A DNA stretch of 56,021 nt from Verrucomicrobiota bacterium (lineage in GTDB: Bacteria; Verrucomicrobiota; Verrucomicrobiia; Opitutales; Opitutaceae). The notes under the pieces are model-generated. The model saw only the letters and a program-made list of their open reading frames with translations, made no database searches and was not told where the DNA came from. Where the stretch lies: the NCBI GenBank assembly GCA_023426435.1, contig JAFAAS010000086.1:1-56021 (forward strand), in the 5' to 3' direction. Position 1 is the first letter of the stretch; each line of letters begins with the position of its first letter. A program made the translations under genes and the position numbers. Below, piece by piece: positions 7,738-17,680 of the stretch.

Positions 7738-9258
7738 CTACAGCCCCAACGTCACTTGCGTATAAACGTAACTCGCGTCTTTCGACCCCACTGCCGCCAG
7801 CGACTGCTTGATGTAATCGCCGCGGAAATAATGCGACACCCCCACCTCGAGTTGCGCATACGGCCTGAACGTCCACCCGACCACCAGATCGATTTCCGTC
7901 CCGAGTTCATTGCCATACGCCGGATTGATCCGATAGCCGCCCCCGCTTCCCACCGCCGCGCCCGTGAAATTCCGCGGCACGCCCGCGACGTTATACCAAA
8001 AATCCGTCGTGCGATCCAACCGCTGGAAATGCGTCTCCAACGCCACCGAAACATTCGCCACCGGCTTCGCCGTGAGCACCAGCCGCAGATCGTGCAGGTT
8101 CTGCAAGCTGCTCAAGTCCATGTATCCATAATGCAGATGCGTCGTCGCGAAGAGATTCTGAAACGTCTCGCTGCTGCGGTCCGCCGCGTTCTTGTCGCCC
8201 GACGCATAACTGTAGATCACCCCGAAACGCGGCTGCCAGGGATGATCCTTCCACGTATAACCGCCCTGCAGCACCATCGCCCACGCCTCCTGATCGAGCC
8301 GCGGCGATGCCGCCGCCGCCGCCACCGTCGCGGCCGGCGCCACCGCCGTGCGTTCGCCGAATTGATGCATCAGCTCGACGCCGTAATCCCAACGGTCGTA
8401 AGCCAGCGGCTTCGAACGCACGCGCACCCCCGCCGTGTAAAGATCCTGCGGAGCCGGAAACCGGAACGGCGCCGCGACCCCCGTCCAGTTGTCCGTCAGA
8501 ATCCCGCGGCTCACCGTCCGGCGATAAACATACGCCTCCACCAGCTCCTTCTTCGCTAGCGTAGGGAAATTTAAATACGCGCCCGAAAAGACATCCTGCG
8601 AACTCGAGCTGTTGAAATTGCGGTGATCGTTGTAAACCAGCCCGCCGGTGAAAACATCCACGCCGATCCACGCACTCTGCCACCGCACTTTCGCCGCATC
8701 GAAGGTCCGCGCATTGTTATTCCACCGAAAATGCCCCAGCAACCGCTGGTCCCCATAAACAAGTTCCTGCCGCCCCAGCTTCAGCGAAACGGGAAACTCC
8801 TTGTGATTTCCCACCAGCAGGAACGCCTGATGCAAATCGATCGGCCCATCCTTTTCCGCCAGCCCTTTCCCCGGCGCGCCCGCGCTGTAACGCTCATCGC
8901 CCAGCGAATAACTCGAGCGTCCTTCGACCAGCCCATTCACCCACTTCCCCGTGTAACCCACGCGGGGCATCACTCGCGTGAGCAGATACGAGTTGTTGTT
9001 ATCGTCGATCACTCGCCGCGAAAAATCCCAGTTCGATCCCGCATCCGTGAATCCCGCGTCATCCTTGTCCTCCCGCCGCACGCGCACGTTCACGCCGATG
9101 TCCCACGCGGCCATGGCAGCGTTCCGCGCCCGCAGCTGCTCGTTCACCACGCCGGGAAACGGACGCGCCGCCGGCGGCGGTGCGTATTGGGAATACAAGG
9201 CCGGCTGCACCGACAAAACCAGCGCGCCGAAAACGACAGGTCCAAGGAGACGTTTCAT
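7738..9258 (-). CDS. Alginate-export-family outer-membrane beta-barrel protein
   Basis: The 506-residue protein begins with a signal peptide (MKRLLGPVVFGALVLSVQPA). Alternating polar/aromatic strands follow and the chain ends in YTQVTLGL, typical of an outer-membrane barrel. The internal pattern, with repeated LGRQELVYGDQRLLG and WNNNARTFDAAKVRW, matches the alginate_exp family. That family also includes porins of nitrate-assimilation clusters. It lies 117 bp downstream of the NrtA-like gene and upstream of narK. I infer that it lets nitrate or nitrite through the outer membrane. Nothing in the sequence shows specificity, so an unrelated polysaccharide role remains possible. Confidence 0.85.
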   Translation of the reverse strand: MKRLLGPVVFGALVLSVQPALYSQYAPPPAARPFPGVVNEQLRARNAAMAAWDIGVNVRVRREDKDDAGFTDAGSNWDFSRRVIDDNNNSYLLTRVMPRVGYTGKWVNGLVEGRSSYSLGDERYSAGAPGKGLAEKDGPIDLHQAFLLVGNHKEFPVSLKLGRQELVYGDQRLLGHFRWNNNARTFDAAKVRWQSAWIGVDVFTGGLVYNDHRNFNSSSSQDVFSGAYLNFPTLAKKELVEAYVYRRTVSRGILTDNWTGVAAPFRFPAPQDLYTAGVRVRSKPLAYDRWDYGVELMHQFGERTAVAPAATVAAAAASPRLDQEAWAMVLQGGYTWKDHPWQPRFGVIYSYASGDKNAADRSSETFQNLFATTHLHYGYMDLSSLQNLHDLRLVLTAKPVANVSVALETHFQRLDRTTDFWYNVAGVPRNFTGAAVGSGGGYRINPAYGNELGTEIDLVVGWTFRPYAQLEVGVSHYFRGDYIKQSLAAVGSKDASYVYTQVTLGL

Positions 9259-9375
9259 GATGCCAAGGGTTCGAGCAATTCCTCAAACAGGCGTTAATGC
9301 ACGCAGGAAGCGATGCAAGCCGCCCGCTCAGGTCCGCGCCCCGCGCGCCGACCCGGCGTTGTCATGGAATTCCGG

Positions 9376-10437
9376 TTACGAAACGATTTCGTGCGCCTGA
9401 TCCGAATTGAGGGCCGCCCGATAAAGATCTTCCCGAAACAGGCGCGCCGGCAGCGTCGCATCGACGCGCCCCGGAAGAATACCCGCCGCCACGAGTTCGT
9501 GTTGAAGCGCGACTGCCTTCTCCGCCGTCGGCGCATTCGCCTCCCCGCGATGAAACACCAGAAAATCCGGCACCTGCTCGGCGCGTCCGTGACCGCACTC
9601 GAAACGCCCGAGCAACGCCGGCGCAATCACGCGCGCCGGGAGGTTGAGATACCCCGATTCGCTCAGCAGCGTCGGCAACTGCGGGCGATTGCGCGGCGCA
9701 TCGCACCACTCCGCCGCCTCCGCCAGCGCAGCAACCAACGCCGCATGTTCCGACGCGCGCGTGGTCGCAAAATCCTCGGTGACCATCAGCACTTTTTCCA
9801 CCTGCCCGGGCGAATGCGATGCACTCCAGGTCGGACACCACCCAAGCCCCGCCCGCACCGCGATCGAGTTCCACGGCTCCCCCGCGCAATACCCGTCAAT
9901 CGTCCCCGCCTCGAGATTTCGAAACATCTGCGCCGGCGGCACGATCGCGATCCGCACCTCCGCCTCCGCCCGGATTCCCGCCGCCGCAAACCATTGCAGC
10001 AACATCAGGTGGTGCGACGAATAGGGAAACACGACCCCGATCGTCAGCCGGCTCTCGCCGCGTCGCGTCCGCGCCACCGCGCGCAGCGTCGCTGCATCCC
10101 GCACGCCTTCGGCATGCAGCCGGTTCGAAAGCGTCAGCGCATTGCCGTGAAGATTGAAGACGAACGCCGTCAACACCGGCCGCGCCACGCAGCCGAGCCC
10201 CAACTGCGCCGACCACAACATCGGCGCCGGCGCCGGCGCCGCATCCAGTTCTCCGTAGAGGATTTTCTCCCGGATCGTCGCCCAACCGACTTCGCGCTCC
10301 AACACGACGTTCAGTCCGCGGCGCGCGAACATCCCTAAACGCTGCGCCACGATCAGCGGCGCCGAATCCGTCAACGCCAGAAATCCGATGCGCAACGTGC
10401 GCGGGCCTGCAGCTGTTTTCGCAACGAATGAGCTCAT
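9376..10437 (-). CDS. NrtA/NasS-like nitrate-binding protein without a signal peptide
   Basis: The 353-residue protein has the fold signature of NrtA/CmpA substrate-binding proteins, starting at LRIGFLALTDSAPLIVAQRLGMF and continuing with GELDAAPAPAPMLW. The N-terminus (MSSFVAKTAAGPRT) has no hydrophobic stretch or lipobox. No ABC permease or ATPase gene is nearby. This fits NasS-like cytoplasmic nitrate sensors better than a transporter component, although the usual partner NasT (an ANTAR protein) is absent from the window. The ATG at 10437 follows a GAGGGCGGGG stretch. The gene is divergent from lysR across a 100-bp region containing the operator candidate, 84 bp from this start. Confidence 0.82.
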   Translation of the reverse strand: MSSFVAKTAAGPRTLRIGFLALTDSAPLIVAQRLGMFARRGLNVVLEREVGWATIREKILYGELDAAPAPAPMLWSAQLGLGCVARPVLTAFVFNLHGNALTLSNRLHAEGVRDAATLRAVARTRRGESRLTIGVVFPYSSHHLMLLQWFAAAGIRAEAEVRIAIVPPAQMFRNLEAGTIDGYCAGEPWNSIAVRAGLGWCPTWSASHSPGQVEKVLMVTEDFATTRASEHAALVAALAEAAEWCDAPRNRPQLPTLLSESGYLNLPARVIAPALLGRFECGHGRAEQVPDFLVFHRGEANAPTAEKAVALQHELVAAGILPGRVDATLPARLFREDLYRAALNSDQAHEIVS

Positions 10438-10507
10438 CGGATTCGCCCCGCCCTCAAGCCGCCGACATGCCACAACCGCGGCTGGCCTGATAAGTGCTTT
10501 GCAAAGA

Positions 10508-10541
10508 TTTCATGCGACCCATGAAAGGCGCTCATCCATGA
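10508..10541. promoter_or_regulatory. Divergent operator region between nrtA-like and lysR genes
   Basis: The region contains alternating half-sites: TTTCATG (10508), ATGAAA (10521), CTCAT (10531) and ATGAA (10538). The 15-mer ATGAAAGGCGCTCAT (10521-10535) matches the pattern found upstream of narK and nirA. TTTCATG/CATGAAA at 10508-10526 forms a second perfect dyad. The 15-mer overlaps the lysR ribosome-binding site, as expected for autorepression. Confidence 0.6.
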
Positions 10542-11482
10542 ACCGGCCGCTCGACAGCCGCCAGCTGCTCGCTTTCGCCGCGCTCGCGCGCTGCCAAAGC
10601 TTTACGCGCGCGGCCAAGGAGTTGTTCCTCACGCAAAGCGCCGTCAGCCACGCCATCAAAGCCCTGGAAGCCGAGGTCGGCAGCCGCCTGGTCGATCGCG
10701 CCGGGCGCCACGTTCTCCTCACCCAGGCAGGCGAACAATTCCTCCGCCACGCCGAGAAGATCTTGCGCGAGATGGACGCCGCCCGCGCCGGCCTCGACGC
10801 ACTCTCGCGCTGGGGTCACGGCCGCTTGCGCGTCGGAGCCAGCACCACCGCATGCCAGTATCTGCTCCCCACCGTGCTCCGCGAATTCAAGCAGAGTTTC
10901 CCCAAGTGCGTGATCACGATCGAACCCGGCGATCACGCGCAACAGGTCGAGCTGCTGCAGAACAACCGCATCGACCTCTCCATCATGCTCGAACCGGAAT
11001 CGACGAGCGAATTCGAGTTCGTGCCTTTGTTCTCCGACGAGTTGCGCTTCGTCACTTCGCCAATGCACCCCTGGGCGCGCGAGCGCCGCATCGTGCGCGA
11101 CACCCTCGAGAGCGAAACGCTCGTGCTGTATAATAAATCCAGTTACACGTTTCGTCTCGTTAGCGAATACTTCCGCGACGAGCGAATGACGTTCGGACAC
11201 TACATCGAACTGGGCGCGATGGACGCCATCAAGGAGCTCGTCAAAATCGGCGTCGGCATCGGCGTGCTCGCCCCGTGGATCGCCCGCGCCGAACTCGAGT
11301 GCGGCGCCCTCATCGACTTTCCCCTCGGTCGCCGGCGCCTGCGTCGCACCTGGGGCGTGGCCCACTTGAAGGGCCGCCGTCTTCCGCTCGGCGAGGAAAC
11401 CTTCATCGGTCTCTGCCGCTCCGTCACCGAGGGTTTCGGCATGCCGACGAAGGAACACGCCCCCGGCTCATCCGCCGCGTAA
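10538..11482 (+). CDS. LysR-family regulator of the nitrate cluster
   Basis: This is a 314-residue LysR protein. The N-terminal winged helix-turn-helix (about 5-65) contains SFTRAAKELFLTQSAVSHAIKALE. An effector-binding domain of the usual length follows. The open frame extends 50 codons upstream, but the family start is MNRPLDSRQLLAF at 10538, preceded by AAAGG at 9 bases. It is divergent from the nrtA-like gene. Its probable binding sites occur at three places in the cluster, so I infer that it controls nitrate and nitrite uptake and reduction. The inducer is unknown; nitrate, nitrite or a nitrogen-status metabolite are candidates. The family also includes regulators of sulfur and carbon metabolism. 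Confidence 0.92.
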   Translation: MNRPLDSRQLLAFAALARCQSFTRAAKELFLTQSAVSHAIKALEAEVGSRLVDRAGRHVLLTQAGEQFLRHAEKILREMDAARAGLDALSRWGHGRLRVGASTTACQYLLPTVLREFKQSFPKCVITIEPGDHAQQVELLQNNRIDLSIMLEPESTSEFEFVPLFSDELRFVTSPMHPWARERRIVRDTLESETLVLYNKSSYTFRLVSEYFRDERMTFGHYIELGAMDAIKELVKIGVGIGVLAPWIARAELECGALIDFPLGRRRLRRTWGVAHLKGRRLPLGEETFIGLCRSVTEGFGMPTKEHAPGSSAA

Positions 11483-11651
11483 CCCACTCGCTCGCCGAAG
11501 CATCATCATCGAGGCGTGGTGCGCTCACCGCGCTTTGTGTTTCGGGGTTTTTCCCGCCACCCGCCGGCCAGAATAGACTCGCGACACCCCACCGCCGCGG
11601 ACACAACCTGCGCGTCCGCACCCGGTCCGTTCTTTTCACCCCTTACCCCCA

Positions 11652-14084
<2,433 letters not shown>

Positions 14085-14110
14085 CGTCTTCCGCACTCCT
14101 CTTTCCCGCA

Positions 14111-14136
14111 GGCAGGTCGCAAGACCTGCCTTTTTT
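14111..14136 (+). terminator. Rho-independent terminator after hppA
   Basis: Stem GGCAGGTC/GACCTGCC closed by a GCAA tetraloop and followed directly by six T. Confidence 0.9.
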
Positions 14137-14303
14137 CGTCCCGTTTTCCTCCTGCGCCTGCGCCTCACAATCCGGCGTATCCCTTAAACCGCCATCGGAC
14201 CGCTTCCCACCTTCGGAACCGTTCTGCGCGTGCGACGAACTAACGCACAAATCCCACGCGAGCCCTCGGGCCGCTTCTCTAATCCTCAATCAAACTACCC
14301 AAC

Positions 14304-15038
14304 ATGAAAACCTCCCTCCCCCGCTACCTCCTCGTGCCGGCTCTCGCCGCCTTCGCCGCGGCACCGCTCGCCGTTTCGGCCAGCGAAGCCACCGCACGCG
14401 CCAAAGCCGAAGTCTCCGAAGTCAAAGGCGACGCCGCCAAAGCCGCCCTCGACGAGATCAACGCCGAGATCGATCGTCTCGATGTCCTCGTCGACAGCGC
14501 ACCCGATATGAGCGAGCGCGAAGCCGCTCGCGCCCGCATCGATGTGCTCAAGGAGCGTCGCAACGACTTGCGCAAAACCTACGCCAAGGCGCGCTACGAA
14601 GAGTTGAAGGCCGATATCCGCGCCGAAGCCAATCGCCTCGCCGCGTGGACCAAGCGCACGTTTAACCGCGACGATGTCAGCAACGCCCGTCGCGAGGTCG
14701 GCGACACGCTCGACGAGGCCAAACGCGATGCCCGCCGCGCCGGCGACCGCGCCGTGGCCGCACTCGACCTCGACTCCTACAAGGACCAACCGCTCGAAAC
14801 CGACAAGACCGCCGCGCGCGAAGCGCTGCGCGCCCTCGAAAAACGCATCGACGAACTCGATGACCGCGTCGATGACATGCCCCGCGGTGTCGCCCGCGAT
14901 GCCGCCGACGACCGCGTCGACGCTCTCGAAGATCGACTCGACGACCTCGAAGACAACTTCGACAAAGCCCGCTTCAACGCACTGGTGGACGATGTCCAGG
15001 CCGAGATGAAAAATCTCCGCAGTTCCATCACGGAATAA
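14304..15038 (+). CDS. Exported coiled-coil protein with an internal 70-residue duplication
   Basis: I do not recognise a named family. The 244-residue protein has a signal peptide (residues 1-27, ending AVSAS) and is otherwise helical, acidic and rich in Ala, Arg, Asp and Glu. Residues 46-115 and 172-241 align without gaps. Both read roughly A-L-x4-I-x3-ID-x-LD-x2-VD-x3-P-x4-R-x-AA, and both end in KAR-x3-L-x2-D-x3-AE. Each copy looks like a helical hairpin turning at the proline (P67, P193). The linker region also contains an amphipathic stretch (about 125-150). A periplasmic structural or cell-envelope role is plausible; nothing indicates an enzyme. A terminator follows at 15067. Confidence 0.8.
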   Translation: MKTSLPRYLLVPALAAFAAAPLAVSASEATARAKAEVSEVKGDAAKAALDEINAEIDRLDVLVDSAPDMSEREAARARIDVLKERRNDLRKTYAKARYEELKADIRAEANRLAAWTKRTFNRDDVSNARREVGDTLDEAKRDARRAGDRAVAALDLDSYKDQPLETDKTAAREALRALEKRIDELDDRVDDMPRGVARDAADDRVDALEDRLDDLEDNFDKARFNALVDDVQAEMKNLRSSITE

Positions 15039-15066
15039 CATCGCCCTTCCGTTCTCCCGTTCATCC

Positions 15067-15102
15067 CAGCGGAGCCCGCAGCGGCTCCGCTGCTTTCGTT
15101 TT
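15067..15102 (+). terminator. Terminator after the coiled-coil gene
   Basis: Ten-base arms CAGCGGAGCC/GGCTCCGCTG with a 6-base loop, followed by CTTTCGTTTT. Confidence 0.8.
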
Positions 15103-15168
15103 GGAGGGTTTCTTATCCGGAGTTTCGCCTCGCCCCCAGCCGCTCCAGCGTGCTCAAGGTGAAGCTCC

Positions 15169-16158
15169 ATGAAACATCGGGCCTTCGGCAGACATCCCTT
15201 CAACCTCTCTGAAATCGGCTTCGGCGCCTGGGCCATCGGCGGCTCCTGGGGCGCACAAGCCGACACCGACTCGCTCGCCGCGCTTCACCGCGCGCTCGAT
15301 CTCGGCGTCAACTTCATCGACACCGCCGCCGGCTACGGCGACGGCCGCAGCGAAAAACTCATCGCCCAGGTCCTGCGCGAGCGCGCCGCCGCCGGAAAGA
15401 AGGAACGCGTTTTCGTCGCCACCAAAACGCCGCCATCCGACGGCACCTGGCCGCCTTCGCCCTACGATCGCGCCGAAGAGCGCTACTCCGAAACCTACCT
15501 GCGCGAAAACATCGCCACCCGCTGCGCCCATCTCGGCGTCGAAAAACTCGACCTCCTCCAACTCCACACCTGGACGCGCGCCTGGAATCGCAATCCCACT
15601 CCGTTCAAAATTCTCCGCACGCTCCAATCCGAGGGAAAACTCGGCCTCATCGGCGTCTCCACCCCCGAGCAAGATCAGAACAGCGTCATCGATCTCATGC
15701 GCGGCGGATGGATCGATAGCGTTCAGGTCATCTACAATCTCTTCGAACAAGAACCCGCCGCCGAACTCCTCGACGTCGCCAAGGAATGCGGCGTCGGCGT
15801 CATCGTGCGCGTCGTCTTCGACGAGGGCGTGCTCACCGGCAAATTCACCGCCGACACCCAATTCGCCCCCGACGACTTCCGCTCCAAATATTTCGAAGGC
15901 GACCGTCTCACCCGCGCCGTCGCACGCGCCGAGGAAATCCGGCGAGACCTCGAGGGCTCGTCCTACACGATGGCGCAAGCCGCCATCAAATTCGTCCTCG
16001 CCCATCCCGCTGTGTCCACCGTCATCCCGGGCATCCGCACCGTCGCGCAAGCCGACGCCAACTGCGCCGTCAGCGACCTCCCGCCCATGCGCGCCGACCT
16101 GCTCATGCGCCTCCGCCGCCACAACTGGCGCCGCGGTGTCTGGTATTCCGGCAAATAA
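15169..16158 (+). CDS. Aldo/keto reductase
   Basis: The 329-residue protein has the family's N-terminal pattern (IGFGAWAIGGSWG) and the full catalytic tetrad: D51 and Y56 in FIDTAAGYGDGRSE, K86 in VATKT and H133 in LQLHTW. It should be a cytoplasmic NADPH-dependent oxidoreductase for aldehydes, ketones or sugars. The end (PGIRTVAQADANCAVSDLPP) matches the cofactor-binding C-terminus. Neighbours give no hint of the substrate. It is monocistronic, convergent with the small membrane-protein gene that ends at 16223. Confidence 0.93.
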   Translation: MKHRAFGRHPFNLSEIGFGAWAIGGSWGAQADTDSLAALHRALDLGVNFIDTAAGYGDGRSEKLIAQVLRERAAAGKKERVFVATKTPPSDGTWPPSPYDRAEERYSETYLRENIATRCAHLGVEKLDLLQLHTWTRAWNRNPTPFKILRTLQSEGKLGLIGVSTPEQDQNSVIDLMRGGWIDSVQVIYNLFEQEPAAELLDVAKECGVGVIVRVVFDEGVLTGKFTADTQFAPDDFRSKYFEGDRLTRAVARAEEIRRDLEGSSYTMAQAAIKFVLAHPAVSTVIPGIRTVAQADANCAVSDLPPMRADLLMRLRRHNWRRGVWYSGK

Positions 16159-16222
16159 CTCCCACCGACTTTCCTTCCGCCGATGCAGGCGCCGTGACCT
16201 CACCGCGCCATTCGTCGCGTAT

Positions 16223-16687
16223 TCAAATCGGCGACACGCCCACGACCAGCCCCACGACGGCTCCATACGCGACGTGCCCCAACAAATGGCTCAACCCCAC
16301 CGCGAGCCCCGCGTCCGTGTATTCTTCAAACGGATGCCCTTCCGCCACCACCCAGACCAGCATCAAACTCACAATCAGCCCGTGGAGAAAGCCGATCCCA
16401 ACTCCCACAAACAGCGCCTGCGGCATCCCCGATCTCCCGAGCCACAACATCGCCATCGCATACACCATCGCGAAACCGATCGCTGAAATCGTGTGCAGGA
16501 TCATGCCCACGCGAAACGCATTGCCGCGCGTCTTCGTGACCAACCCGCCCAGCGCCACCACCATGTTGCCACGCGCCAATCCTCCGCGGGTCATCAACTC
16601 CATCACGCCCAACATCGCCACACCGCCCAAGACCCCGGCCACGACCGCGGTCCCCACATAACTCAAGATCATCGTCAACGGGTTCAT
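16223..16687 (-). CDS. Small polytopic membrane protein, function unknown
   Basis: The 154-residue protein has four or five predicted membrane helices with many Gly residues (MNPLTMILSYVGTAVVAGVLGG at the N-terminus, GLSHLLGHVAYGAVVGLVVG at the end). A histidine-containing segment (MILHTISAIGFAMVYAMAM) lies in the middle. The open frame runs far upstream, but AAAGG 6 bases before the ATG at 16687 sets the start. I do not recognise a characterised family. It is divergent from another small membrane-protein gene at 16841. Confidence 0.75.
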   Translation of the reverse strand: MNPLTMILSYVGTAVVAGVLGGVAMLGVMELMTRGGLARGNMVVALGGLVTKTRGNAFRVGMILHTISAIGFAMVYAMAMLWLGRSGMPQALFVGVGIGFLHGLIVSLMLVWVVAEGHPFEEYTDAGLAVGLSHLLGHVAYGAVVGLVVGVSPI

Positions 16688-16840
16688 ACTCGCCTTTCGT
16701 TCCGGGGTTTCACGCCACCGCTGGCCCGCGACGCGCCTCCAGCATAACGGTGACCTCGCCGCCCGCAACCGCGCTCGAACTCTTGCCTTCCTCCATTCCA
16801 AACTTGGCGCGCCCGCCGCGCCGCTCGAATCTCCCCACGC

Positions 16841-17209
16841 ATGCTCGTCCTCGCCGCGCTCGCCCCGGCCTTTCTCCTTTTCGAGATCTGGCAGCTCGTG
16901 ATCTGCGAACGCTACCTCGGCATCAAACAAATCGCCCGCAACGGCGATCCTCGCGCGCTCGGGCTCGGCGAAGTCACCGCCTTCCTTTGGACGCTCACGC
17001 TTTTTCTCTACTGGCTCTGGATGGCCTCTCTGCTCCTGCTCCCCTTCGCCCGACTCCAAGCCCTCTGCCTCCTCGCCGCCTCCGCCCTCGGCTACGCGTT
17101 TCGTCGCAACACCGGTCTCAAGTGGACGCTCGTCATCCTCACTTTCGAAGGCGCCCTCCGCATCGGCCTGCTGATCTCACTCGCCTTCATGACCTGGCGA
17201 CGCCTCTAA
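16841..17209 (+). CDS. Small membrane protein, function unknown
   Basis: The 122-residue protein has three to four hydrophobic segments (starting MLVLAALAPAFLLFEIWQLVI). A short polar loop ERYLGIKQIARNGDPRALG lies between the first two. No family is recognised. A coding role is supported by consistent third-position GC and by the membrane pattern; the initiation codon is not backed by a clear ribosome-binding site. Confidence 0.65.
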   Translation: MLVLAALAPAFLLFEIWQLVICERYLGIKQIARNGDPRALGLGEVTAFLWTLTLFLYWLWMASLLLLPFARLQALCLLAASALGYAFRRNTGLKWTLVILTFEGALRIGLLISLAFMTWRRL

Positions 17210-17227
17210 AAACTTCCGACCCATCGT

Positions 17228-17509
17228 TCACCGCGCCAACCGCCGCATCGCCGGTTTCGCCACCGGCTCCGCAAACGACTGCGTGAAAAACTCCTGCGCC
17301 GCGTTCATCAGCTTCGCATATTTCCCGTAATCACCCGCCCACGAGTTCGGCACGCACACGCGCTTGATCACGCCTTTGCCGACCTTGTCCGAAGCCTCCC
17401 GATCAGGCGTCAGCTCCATCGAAAATTTGGGATCGTGCGTATGCACCACGTAGTGCCGGGATCCATCGCGCTCCTCCCGCTCGATCCGCAGAAAGTTAGC
17501 CAGGCTCAT
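17228..17509 (-). CDS. Hypothetical protein of about 93 residues
   Basis: The reading frame is longer, but only the end looks like protein: MSLANFLRIEREERDGSRHY, then HDPKFSMELTPD, KRVCVPNSWAGDYGKYAKLM and AAQEFFTQSFAEP. It has mixed polar composition, no signal peptide and no membrane helix. I do not recognise the family. The start is uncertain: ATG at 17509 or an upstream ATG at 17575 preceded by a basic stretch. It is divergent from the large coiled-coil gene at 17681. Confidence 0.6.
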   Translation of the reverse strand: MSLANFLRIEREERDGSRHYVVHTHDPKFSMELTPDREASDKVGKGVIKRVCVPNSWAGDYGKYAKLMNAAQEFFTQSFAEPVAKPAMRRLAR

Positions 17510-17680
17510 TGCCCACACGAATGCACGTCGCCCCGCCGAATGCAATCCGCCGCGCCGCCGCTTCCGCTTCCCCATGCGGACCAGCCACTCCGTGATTGAA
17601 AATCCCACCCGCGCGCCGCACAACCGACCGCGCCGGACGCCGCTCCACCACGTCACGGCAAACGCCTCTGCCAGCCGACC

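Noticed and set aside
9376..10437. Nitrate ABC transporter
   Set aside because: Only a binding-protein homologue is present, without a signal peptide, permease or ATPase, so a complete transporter cannot be claimed.
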